The notes below the pieces were generated by a model that was given only the letters and a program-made list of their open reading frames with translations, ran no database searches and was not told the origin of the DNA. Of a stretch of DNA of 64,000 nt, positions 25,034 to 35,800 are shown piece after piece. The DNA comes from Glossina fuscipes (taxonomy: Eukaryota > Arthropoda > Insecta > Diptera > Glossinidae): assembly GCF_014805625.2 (NCBI RefSeq), contig NW_023998610.1:123203-187202 (forward strand), read 5' to 3'. The position numbers and the translations under genes were made by a program. The number at the start of each line of letters is the position of its first letter. Position 1 is the first letter of the stretch.

Positions 25034-25430
25034 TGAATTCTGATTCACGATTTATTTACAATTCTTAGGAGATCTATTTACAAATTAATACAGGAATTTA
25101 TATTTACAACGCTTTAACTGTCGTTCTGGTCTTGTCCGTTCGAATATTGAAATTGAATCCTCGTCGCTCAACTATCTCCACTAATCCCCGACTTACTTTT
25201 CGTCTGACATTGCCCTCCACAAACATTCTGCTTCTACATCCTACTACAAGCATATCATCATTACCTATATTCATCGTGACATTTCTAATCCGCTATTTTG
25301 GGCAAATATCCGCCAAATGTTGGTAATCTTCTTTCCAGTTGCCAGCTGCATCAATTAGGTAACGCGCCATGAATGTGTACTTGGTTTTTTTCTTTCTCTA
25401 GAATTTTGTTTCCTAGAAAATCAATTGTCA
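25034..25430 (+). repeat. Dispersed repeat family X, copy 2 (cut by gap)
   Basis: Shares with 11820-12110 and 56515-56880 the ATTTACAA motifs, TCTTGTCCGTTCGAA, TTGCCAGCTGCAT, GCGCCATGAATGTG and TTGGTTTTT, in the same order. Its left edge is in the 100-N gap, so its full length is unknown. Confidence 0.6.
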
Positions 25431-27059
25431 TAAACATTCAAATCGTAACATGTGGCATTTTCGTAACAATATGCTAGCAGTTATTTATCATTTATTTTAG
25501 TTATTTAATATTATTATGCTTTAAATATTAACTTAAATATAATACATTACAAATGAAATAAAACGCAATGAAAAATAAAGAGAGCATAATCTACATATTT
25601 ATATTTCTACTTGCTTGATTCCTGCAAATGTACATCGTTACATACCTTGTGCTTACATCACAATGTACATCGTTATATATCAGCGCCCTTGGTCGCACTG
25701 ACACTTCATAGGCGGTTTATCTAAGCATACACAGCATCTTCATTTGTCGAACTGTAGCAGCATAATGCGATGCCCATTTGCGAACCTTGATAAGAATCAT
25801 TACTTGCCCTCTATCTCATATATTTTTGGACGGAACCGTAAAAACAATTTCTACCGAATTCTACAATTTATCCTTTGGGTCACCGTAACTATTGTAATAA
25901 AACATGGTATCAAGATATTGCTTTTTTTCGCATTTACTAATTTTCTGCTCCGAACTTAGGACGGAAATAAAAAGAGTAAGTTCACGCTTTTAAAGATCTT
26001 TTTAGAAAAATCACAATGGTTAGAAAGGCTGCAGACTGGCTAAGGATAAGAAATGCCCAAAGAGATTAGTCTTGCTAGAAAAGAAGTAAAATAAATAATA
26101 ACAGCATAGCTCGACAAAAAAATAAGAAGTAAGCGATGCTGACTAAAAGGAGGCTACATTAGATGACGTAACGAAAGACGCTAGATTCGGTGAGAAAAGA
26201 ATAAGCTGGCAAGTTAGAAAGAAGCAGCTGGATTGGCTAGGATGCTTATAGGATAAAGGATAAGGTTAGGCTTGAAAATAAGATGCAAAGATAACTCGAA
26301 GAGCTGTAAGTTCTAAAAGAAAAAGTTACCTGAATCTGCTTAGAAACGACTTTTTTCAAAAAAATGTCTGATACTAAGAGGTTTTATTTGCAATAATCAA
26401 TATCAGAAATCAATCATACCCTTTACTTACATATTGTCCATGAAATTTATTAACTTCTTGAATGAATTCATAATGCAGGTAAAAAGATTGCATTTCATTC
26501 AGTAAATGAGACAAGCAGCTATATTCGATTATTGTGTACCTAAATGGAAAAATTTTTAATGAAGTAGGAATAGAACAGGATAGACGCCGCGCAGAAAGAA
26601 ATTTGAAACTGAATCACTATTTCTTCCCCCAACACTCAAGGCTTACATAGACACTTAAACAAGACAAAGTAAACAAACTGTTATTGAAGACCAGCTCGAT
26701 TTGTTTCGAGGAAACATGTTTCGTGGAAACCTCGTGGAACACAATAATTTAAAATTTGTTATATTAGACAAAATCGAAGACTTTACTGAAATGTTATGTT
26801 ACTGATTACGAGTAACTTTCCTAAAGGGCTGTACACATCGCCCAGAATTCTTTGATAATCACTGCACTACATGCACCTCGGCTAGGCATTAAATGATTTT
26901 TTGATAGTAAAGCTCACAAAGTTGGTCTTCGTTAGACCTTAGTAGTATATATATGGGGGAACGTCGACATTGATGTTATTCCGCAGGAAAAAGGAGCTTT
27001 TTTTTGTGCTTTGCTCGTTAACGACCTCTCCGAATAGTAGTATACATATATGAAGGGCG
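25431..27059. other. Intergenic, no gene recognised
   Basis: No gene, RNA or clear repeat could be supported. Confidence 0.4.
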
Positions 27060-27088
27060 GACGCATATAGAATGCCCGTTCCGAGCAG

Positions 27089-27775
27089 ATGACTTCGCAC
27101 CCAAACACACACACACCGACACAGACAAACGGTCGGCCGATAAATTTCAATAAGGAGGCTCCAAAGCAATCAAAACACGCCAATGAAGAGTGGAGCGTGG
27201 TCCAAGCGAAAAATAGGAAGGTCAAGCCAATCAAATTGGTGAATAAGCCGGATGCGATAGTAATTAAGCAAACCGACACTATGACTTACAGCGATATGCT
27301 AACAAGACTGAAAAATGATGCTGAGTTGCAAAAAGTTGGTAAAAATGTGACCAGAATACCGAAAATATTCAAAGGAGAAACGCTGCAGGAATTTACGCAA
27401 AGGTTGCGCAAAGGAGAGAAGAAAACACTGCTTACTAGCAATTGGTGGAAAAAGCGCTCGGACAGGAGACTAGTGTCAAATTAATGACAAAGCAAACAAA
27501 GATTGAGTTTAAGAACCTAGATAAAGTGACCTCCGCGGAGGACTTAATAGCTGCCATAAATACGAGTTTCAGTAGCTTGAATATCAAGAAAGAAGCATTC
27601 AAGTCAATCAGGAAGGCAAATGTCGAAAGTGCAAAGGAAAGAAAGATAGAAGCAAATGCTGTCTAAAATGCAGCGAAAAAGGTCACCGAGCAAGAGACAG
27701 CACTAAGCGCCCGTGTTGTCGGATTTACAAAGAACAAGGCAAGCCTCATGATCATCTACTAGCCGGTAAACACAC
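27089..27775 (+). pseudogene. R1-like ORF1 (Gag) remnant with zinc knuckles
   Basis: The 5' part reads as a lysine-rich Gag segment (EEWSVVQAKNRK, TYSDMLTRLK, EFTQRLRKGEKK). A frame change at about 27460 leads into KLMTKQTKIEFKNLDKVTSAED. A second change near 27610 leads into a zinc-knuckle region (CRKCKGKK, CCLKCSEKGHRARDS, RPCCRIYKEQGKPHDH). In the second knuckle the final Cys is replaced by Ser (CX2CX4HX4S). Gag would package element RNA. This copy cannot produce it. Confidence 0.75.
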
Positions 27776-27799
27776 ACGGCGCTAATAATAACGGACAGC

Positions 27800-28245
27800 T
27801 ATGAAGTGCATGAAAATAAACCTATACCACTGCCGGGCTGCACAAGAGATGCTTGCACAGAACGTCGATTGACATAGTAGTCCTGAGGGGGCCATATAAG
27901 GTAGACTCCGGAAACAAGTGGACAAAGGACAAGATTGGCATTGCAGCCTTTTGGCAATGCAGCTCGCATCCGCCAACCATGAGATTTATGCCGACTTCGA
28001 AAAGCGAATAGATGAGCTATGTACCGACGAAAGGGGAAAACACCGGTCATTTTCGGCGGTGATTTTAATGCCTGGGCGACTGATTGGGGTAGCAAGGTGA
28101 CGAACGCTAAGGGCAGAAGAGTGCTTGAGTCCCTGGCTTCCCTCGATGTGACAATTCTAAACGCAGGTGATGAAAACACGTTGAATAGAGACGGTCGTGG
28201 ATCCGCGATCGATATTACCATGGCCAGCAATGCATTCAATTAACA
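27800..28245 (+). pseudogene. R1-like endonuclease remnant
   Basis: Fragment of an AP-like endonuclease: an N-terminal part around 27815-27960 with stops, then a readable stretch with the catalytic-site motif FGGDFNAWATDWGS (about 28052) and LDVTILNAGDENTLNRDGRGS, IDITMAS. The domain stops abruptly at about 28243, where it would normally continue toward the RT. Confidence 0.8.
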
Positions 28246-29240
28246 GTGGATTCAATTTAACAGAGTGGGGCGTGTCCACTAAACTTACATCGCCAGCCAG
28301 TATCATTCAAAGCAAATTACTTAGAAAACATTTTAATAATTGAAATAAACAATATGAATAATAAATTACAAAACAAAACATATAATTAATGATTACGTTA
28401 AATAATATGAGTTGTAAATTAATACTAATTAAGTTATTGTCAAAATAACTTATTTAATTAACAATAAAATTTAACTCACCCATTTAAAAACTCGCCAAAC
28501 GTACGTTCGTGTTTTTATTTATATAAGAATATTTATAATATTTTTTAATAAAAAAAATTAGACAATTAAATAACTCTGTTTAAGATGTATAGGTAAACAA
28601 ATATCACCGCTGCTTTGTTGAGATTTTCAACTCTCATCAAGGCCTCTGCAACCGTGTAATTATCAAAGCAGATGTAGCAAGGGCTGCTGAATTTGATGTA
28701 AACGGTAGACGTACCGATCAAACGGGAAGACGATGGCGAAAAAATAGTTGAACATTCACAAAACCAATAGGATGCTGATTTGAGACTCATCAAGGAGCTG
28801 GAAACACGCCAGCTTTGACTTTTATGGTTGTACGGCTTACGTCGGTCATCGGATGGGTTTTGGTCGGGAAAAATATTTGAACAAACAATTCGAAACAATT
28901 CAGCAATAACCACTCAGAACTTCTTTACCTACGAATTTTTTAAATGCATTAATTGTTCAACGATTAATTTCATTACATTGCTAACTCGTTGCAATGTGTT
29001 TTCAAACCGTTAATAAGAGGTTTAAATAATCTTGTAAAACGTAAAAGTCAATTTTATGCTTCTCATAAATAAAATAAAGAAGTCTTCCAAGTTTTTCTAT
29101 TTTTTTCTTTCTTCTTTCAAAATACCAAAAAAAATTGACTAATGGCAACAAACTCAAATAAGAACTGCCGAAAATTGTATCTTCTCTTTTTCAAAAAAAA
29201 GAAAAAAAAACATCGCCTACTCACTTTCCTACAAATGAAA
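28246..29240. other. Unidentified insert or replacement inside the R1-like relic
   Basis: About 1 kb, more AT-rich than its flanks, without the EN-RT linker expected here. Overlapping frames on both strands around 28566-28913 have no recognisable domain. The left part, to about 28560, is very AT-rich. It could be a second, non-autonomous insertion or the result of deletion plus filler. I found no inverted repeats or target-site duplication by eye. Confidence 0.5.
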
Positions 29241-30860
29241 AAGCTAAAATACGCAGACTAACCAAGCTGCGTAGAATTTCTGGAAGAAATAATCGGCACT
29301 TTGTTTCCCTAGAAAGCCATGTTTGTTTATGTGCCACTGATTGAAGTGAGAGATAATATTAATTTTACCGGGCCGAAAGAGATTGTTGCCATTTCAATGG
29401 AAATAAAAGGCAAGAAAGCGTCGGGTTCTGATGGCATCCCAAACTGTGCTATTAAGCAAGCCATATTGGCAAGGCCTGCTATGTTTGTGAGCACATTCAA
29501 CGTTTGTTTGAAAGAACAAATTTTCCTAGATAAGTGGAAACAACAAACGCTGGTGTTGCTGCCAAAGCCAATACGATTGAATACGTTAAGCAAAGTGTAT
29601 GAAGAGATCATTCCAAATCGTTTAGAAAAATTACTGGAGAGCTCTAAAGGGCTGTCGGGATTACAATTTGGCTTCAGAAAAAAGAAAAGCCCAATGGATG
29701 CTTACGAATATTGCAGCAGAAGCGATAAAAGGAACACGCAGGATGGAAGGCAACAAAAAGTATTGCTTAGTAATAGCATTAGACATTAAAAATGCATTCA
29801 ACTCAGCAAACTGGTATTGTGTCATAGCCGCCCTGCAGGAAAGAAGAGTCCCACCGTATCTTATAAATATAGTGGCTAGTTTTTTTTACTAGCAGGAGAT
29901 TAGTCCCTACAATGTGGAACGTAATGTACGACAACATCCTGAGACTGCCTATTCCAGAGGGAGCATCCATCGTGGGTTTTGCTGTAGATATAGCGATAAT
30001 TATCGTGGCAAAAAGATTAGAGGGAACAGCCAATAAAACCGCCGGCATGACTAAGGTACTATAAAATACCTAGGAGTGATGATGACGTTCAAACGAAGCG
30101 AAGGTAGCAAAGTCCCTGGCGCGCTTACTGCCAATCTTCTGGGGTCCTAGGCAAGACCGTAGAAAGCTGATCGCAAAAGTGGTAGCTGCGACAGTAATGT
30201 ATGGAAAACGGCCCTCGCTATACTGTCATACACGAGAGATATCCAATCAGCATACAGGCTATGCACTCTAAGGGTATGCGCCGCATATCGGACGGTATCG
30301 GAAGATGCGGCTTTGGTTATCGCTGGCATGGTACTAATCGACTTGCGAGCTAAAGAAGATGTATATAGGGCTGAATTTCATTGATTGTCGGTTGAAGCGG
30401 CTAAGCAGTGACTAGTGGAAGATTAGCAGAAGTGCTGAAACAGAGCGAGCAAGGGTAGATGGACGTACTGGCTCATACCAGATTTGTGGCCCTAGGTGAA
30501 TAGACAAGACGGTGAAGTTGACTTTTATTTCACACCGCTTATTAGCGGCCGTGGTTGCTTTATTTAAACAGGGTTAAAATAGAGCAGGACCCATTCTGTA
30601 GTTTTTGTGAGCGCATCGAACACGCTGAACATGTTTTCTCTGTCTGTCCGAAATATCGTAACGAACGACAGGGAATACAGACGGAAACTGGAGTGTTATT
30701 TCTCCCCTATAAGCTTTAAGTAGTGCCTAAACGGGTACGCTCCCTGTGAAGGTTTATCTGAACGGTCTTGCCACAGGGTAGGGCATAGGAGGGGCAGTTT
30801 TTAGTGGGTTAAAGTCTCACAACTGTCCTGATGGGCGCCTGTTAATGAGTTTCCAGCTCA
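29241..30860 (+). pseudogene. R1-like reverse transcriptase and C-terminal finger (broken)
   Basis: Starts with VEFLEEIIGTLFP, then EIKGKKASGSDGIPNCAIKQA, NTLSKVYEEIIPNRLEKLL, QFGFRKKKSPMDA. A frame change at about 29690 leads to GTRRMEGNKKYCLVIALDIK and NAFNSANWYCVIAAL. Further frames give GFAVDIAIIIVAKRLEG, which corresponds to the FADD/YADD catalytic box but reads AVDI, so the second Asp is lost. The C-terminal part includes AAYRTVSEDAALVIAGM, LRAKEDVY, and the finger CSFCERIEHAEHVFSVCPKY (C-X2-C-X7-H-X4-C). Many stops and frame changes throughout. Confidence 0.82.
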
Positions 30861-31084
30861 AAAAAAAAATAAATAAATAATCACCGATACAGACAAGTTT
30901 ACACTTTCCCCTAGCTTTCAAATAACTACACATATTCTTCGTACCTGCAAACAATTCAAAATTCAACATAATTTTCCGAGAGAAAGGGATTGTTCGTAAG
31001 AAAGTAGGTAAAATAGGACCACATGCGTATCTTTCCTATTACACACGTTTATATTACGTTCACAAAAAATGTCCTTCCATATAC

Positions 31085-32000
31085 AGGTGCAATTTCTGTG
31101 TCGTGATTGTGACTGAACAGGAATTGTTCAATGCGCATCTGTGTGAAGAGTTCACAGCACCCTGTGAAACAGCATTTAAAGAAAACCAGCTTACTACTTC
31201 CACTATGAGCAATGGTTCGTCTACCAATGCCGCTAAACGTGAATTTTTTTTGAAGTCGATAGCTCCTGACAATGACGTGTATTGCGTCTCGCAATACAAA
31301 AGACAACAATATACAAAACCCACATAAGGACCAATAATCGCAAGGGGAACGCAGTTGTGCTTTTAAAAGAAAATGTATTTATAACATCTCCATTGACATT
31401 CGAAAATGTTATTCAATACAAAAATGTTAGAAACTGAATTTAGCTCTGTAAAAGACAATTTGCGGTTTTTTGGCGACTATATGAAGGGAGTGGAAACAGA
31501 AATGGTGTTAAAAACGAAGCATTTCTTTACGGACCCTTGGAAAGTGGTTGGTCCAAAGCACCAAAGCACATCAACTTTGCACATTAACTTGCTGGCTGAA
31601 TTTAACGAAACGGTTACGCAATATCATTATTGTCTTGTTACCAACATACCAAAGTTGGTAAAAACACACGCTAAACGTAGCCATACCTCAGAACGGTTTG
31701 GTGATTTGTGTGAAACATTTTTCACCTGGATTCGTCAGAAGCAAGAATGCATCAACGTTAAAAGTATACTTCACCAGCGAGAACAATAGCCAAGGTGAAT
31801 ATATGGAGAAAAGTTGTCGCCGCCAATTATCATATATGCTGATATAGAGGTTCTCATTAAATCGTTAGAAGTCCTTAAAAGAAGCGAGAAGACAAAGGCA
31901 ATTCAACAACATGAAGTATTCGAGGGCTCCTAGTATATTAAACATGTATATAATAAAGAGTGTGGTGAACAGCACAAAGTTGGCTTGGGTAATAATACTG
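31085..32000 (+). mobile_element. Possible Polinton/Maverick DNA polymerase B relic
   Basis: One plus-strand frame can be followed for about 900 bases through several stops (TAA at 31325, several between 31364 and 31390, TAG at 31787). It contains in order a Cys/His cluster CNFCVV...FNAHLCEE (31088 on), a segment INLLAEF...HYCLVTNIPKLVK, a second Cys cluster FGDLCETFF, and PIIIYADIEVLIKSL (about 31823), which has the D-X-E form of an exonuclease I motif, followed by HEVFEGS and IKHVYN. This order resembles the N-terminal half of the protein-primed polymerase of Polintons. No polymerase palm, integrase or capsid genes are visible. An unrelated pseudogene is possible. Confidence 0.42.
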
Positions 32001-33719
32001 TTGAAATACTGTTGCGTTGAAAACATTCGAGAAATTGGAAAAAGAGTATTTCTTTATACTTCATTTAATAGCAAATACCGCAAACAATACTTAATATCCC
32101 ATGTTGCAGCCCACAATTAAATGTTGCAATGAGATGTTGGAATCTGTATGAGATAATATAAGATAATACTGACACCTATGCCAACGAGAGTAATACTAAT
32201 AATATAAGATAAAAATAAAAACGAGCTTATGCGAATAATGGGAAATATATATATGAAAGAGTAAGAAAATATTATATAGAAACGAATAATAAAAAAAGGT
32301 ATATATATCTATATAGAACACAAAGAGAGCCTAAGTGTGGGAACAAAACGGCCCTTCGACTTTGATCCTCACAAGACGTATGTAAGAACATTCTATGTAG
32401 TATAAATTCCTATAATTAGAGAATACAATTAGTTTGCTTTGGTTAACCATACACGTTAGTCTACGATTGAGCAAGAGGAGTTGACGATGCATTTAAAAAA
32501 AAGTTTCCCACTACGGCAATAAGTTGAAATAAATAAAAATAATTTTAAAAGATTTTAACGTACTGTTCAACCTAAGAGAACAAAGATTAATTTATAAATT
32601 CAATTAAAAAAACAAAACAAAATGCTAAAAGATTAAAATATTCTTCTATAATTAAAATAATTCCTTTGTTACCTCAAAGTTACCTCTCACACTATTCGTC
32701 TTACCTTAAAATATTGTTAGCCATAAGAAAACCTTTAGAAAAAGGTCGAAAGCTATTGAAAAAAGGATTATTTCACATAAATCTCTAAAACCGAACACTG
32801 CTTTCATCTTCAAATTACTTTTAGTTAAGTTTTTGTGCAAAGCCAAAATCATCAAATTATGTTTGCTTATAATGAAAGTTTTGAATTTATTTAATTGTAT
32901 ATTGTTGTAAATCAATGAGAAAGGAAATTGAATCGATAATCGGAACGTTTTATCTTTCGGACAGAAATAAAAAAATATTGATATTCATTTTAAGAAATAA
33001 GAAGACCAGATAATCTTCTATCTAAAAAAGAAGGGGAAAAATAAAATTTGAATATTCTCTTGGGTAAGCGCACATACTGTGCTATGTACAAGAATTTCTA
33101 TGTCGTAAAATATGATACAAGTCTAGGATGAATGATAGTTTTAAGCAGATATTTAAAAGTAAATAATCATTTTTTTTAATAATGAAACGAATAAATTTAA
33201 AATGTAAATAATCAATAAGCTTCCAGCAGCGGGAAATCATGTTTCTTATTGAAAAAAGTTGTGATCGGCAAACGTATTTTTACAGAATATTTTTTGCCTG
33301 AGTGAGTTTTACCTATATTATAATTTCAACAAATGAGTGACTTACCATTCTTTATTTGTTATTTCGAGCAAATACGATTTTAAATAAATCCCAAAGGATG
33401 CGAAGTTAATGGGGAAATGATATCATCCCAAAGTTTTGCCATTAAATGTTCATTTATTAGGTGAGAAATGTTAGGTGCGACTATATCAACTATGTCTCCT
33501 CAATTAGGTTGTACTGCACACAAAAGATTTTGCGTAGAGAACAAAAAAAGAAAACACAGAAACATCGACTTTTGGATGAAGATTACAGATGTGTTTAATG
33601 AATTTAAAAATTGTCTTCTGAATTTTATTATTATTATTAATTTAGAGACTAAATTCTAAGACTAAAGTCTTAAAAGCACTAGCATCTAAGGTTTACGCCT
33701 TTTTTAAAAACTCTACCGT
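32001..33719. other. Intergenic, no gene recognised
   Basis: Strongly AT-rich sequence with many A-runs. Short frames at 32706-32915 and 33468-33659 have no recognisable domain. Confidence 0.45.
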
Positions 33720-33789
33720 ACTTGAGATTTGAATCCACGATCCACGGAGTTGATGGTCGAGACTCTTGCCTACTCGGCCACTCAGGCGC
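33720..33789 (-). repeat. tRNA-like sequence, probable SINE head remnant
   Basis: On the minus strand GCGCCTGAGTGGCCGAGTAG gives a good RNA polymerase III A box (TGGCCGAGTAGG), and GGATTCAAATC about 35 nt further on gives a B box. The layout matches a Ser/Leu-type tRNA. The T stem closes with an A-C mismatch and the acceptor stem does not pair well, so I read it as a tRNA-derived SINE or pseudo-tRNA and not a working tRNA. Confidence 0.5.
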
Positions 33790-35616
33790 ATCTTCTTCTG
33801 AATTTTAAATTTATTTAATGCATTTAAAATTATATGCTGAACTTTCCGGCAAATTGTCACCACTTTTTGTTTGAAATTTTGAAAATGGAAATTATTTTCC
33901 CTATAACATTAATAGTAAACAAGCAAATCATGGTTTAAAGTGACTTTTCGACAGCACGACAATTTTGTTAATTAAGGTAACTCGAAATCTTGATCTTGTC
34001 AGTATATATGTATTCGAGACTCAGTAGGACCATTCTCTCTCTTTTCTTGACAAAGTTCGAATTTATTCATCAACGCAGTCTGCTTCCAGACTTTGGCTCA
34101 ATACTTTTTAACATTTCGAAGTTTTTTTTGCAAATTTTTTCTCAAGGTCCTCAAATTACACGTGGGTTTTCGAAACAATACTGGATGTTGACGTGTAGCA
34201 TTTGGGAGTTGGCATTTTCTAAATATAACATGTAATTTCCGTTAAAGAAAATGTGCGCAAGTCAGCATATATATTATACATAATATAATACATATCTGTT
34301 ATTTGTTGCATATATACAACGACCGCTCATTTTTTCTTGAGACTCCCTACAAATTGGACCTTTGTTTTCAGTGCTGCTACTGTAGCATATGCACCAGAAA
34401 TGCTTAAATTTATTACAAAAATTAGGAACCTGTGGGATGAAGCCCATATTTAGTTAAACGGCTTCACAGTTAAGGAAAATTACCCCTTTCGTGTAAAAAA
34501 ATACATTCGCCGTTTGCGCCTTCACAACTTTTGAGTGTGATTATTGAGCTGCCATTCTTAAAAATAAAAGTAACACTACTGCTTCCATCAATAAAGAACG
34601 CTATAGAAAACTGATAACTGAGTTTCTGTGGCACAATTGGATAGTTTCGACTTGGACGATACGTCGTTCCAACTATCCATCTAATGAGATAATCAATTTA
34701 TTTCAATGATTTCATAATTTCCAAAGACGCCTATATAAACTTGTGTTCTTAAAAGAGAGACAACGTTTAATAACACACAAACTCTTAATATCTTCATTTT
34801 TCTGCAGATAAGAACACATTTAAGTGGAAAACTGGCTAAAAATTGATTTGCGAGTTTCTAATCTGTACAAAAATCCAGAGGAGGTCGTTTACGTGAAATC
34901 ATTCTTAGATAAGAAAGCCATGAAAAATTATATTCGCTTTTTCAATCCTCAATGCGGTAGAGTTTATTTTGGTTGTAGTTATAGTGAGCGCTTAGTGGAT
35001 AAGGGCTCTTGCCGATTGGGGGCAGTATTTGTGGTATCCAAAGCTTTTTCCTGATTCTTATCCTCCTAACGAGCATTGAAAATTGAAAATCACATATACT
35101 TACCATCCAACTACCACTATGGAACAGGGCGGGTATGAATATTAAACTATAAACTAAACTCAATTCTTCGATCTACACAAATTTGAAGAGAAAATCAAAC
35201 AGCATTTGATAATTCTTGTTATGCTATGCACATGTTCAACTATATTCTCTTGGAAAAATTCAGAAAAAATGACCTTCTTTTCCTTTTTACGCTTCAACTT
35301 CGCCTGTAACAATTTTCCTTTTTTTTTTTGCAAGTACGATAACAATTTTATTATAAAAACTTTGTGCTTAAATTGAAAGAATAAAAATGAGAAAAATAAA
35401 AAAAAAACGATACTTGGAGATTAGGAATAAAAGATAGAAAAACCAACGCTTAAGAAGATTATGAAAAATCCTTTCTACAAGAGAGCCCCGATTCTCTAGT
35501 AGTAGAAAAACTGTTGTTATTTTTTTCTTAAAATTTTCTTAGTTATTAGTTAGTTTTCTTTGTTTTCCTATCCTTTAGAAAAATTTCGAGGTTGCTCTAA
35601 AAATTTTATGCACATA
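33790..35616. other. Intergenic, no gene recognised
   Basis: AT-rich, no supported gene. The frames at 34824-35054 and 35160-35345 have no identifiable domain. The second is Lys-rich because of A-runs. Confidence 0.4.
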
Positions 35617-35800
35617 CTTATATATCTAAACACATACACTTATATGCTTAAATAAATATATATATATACAGATTTATATATATACACATATGTATGTAAG
35701 TGTATATGCATAAGCATATATTTATATAAGCATATGTACATATATATACAATTTATATATATATATACCTATATATACCTATGCATCATATATATAATAT
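35617..35800. repeat. TATA/CATA-rich simple sequence
   Basis: About 180 bp of imperfect TATATA, CATATA and TGTATG units, containing several short self-complementary stretches. Typical low-complexity AT sequence. Confidence 0.85.

Larger units (their letters stand above)
27060..30881 (+). mobile_element. Degenerate R1-clade non-LTR retrotransposon relic
   Basis: Plus-strand element with Gag-like ORF1, zinc knuckles, endonuclease, RT, and a C-terminal CCHC finger, ending in an A-rich tail (about 30858-30881). The RT and C-terminal blocks (APGPDG-like SGSDGIPN, QFGFRKKKSPMDA, ALDIKNAFNSANW, AAYRTVSEDAALVIAGM, CSFCERIEHAEHVFSVC) are characteristic of the R1 clade. About 1 kb of unrelated sequence separates EN and RT. 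Canonical R1 inserts in 28S rDNA. No rDNA is seen around this copy, so it is either a dispersed relative or a relic that landed elsewhere. Confidence 0.82.

Noticed and set aside
35617..35800. TATA-rich tract considered as a CRISPR-like or regular repeat array
   Set aside because: The units are irregular low-complexity AT sequence with no conserved repeat-spacer structure. CRISPR is not expected in an animal genome.
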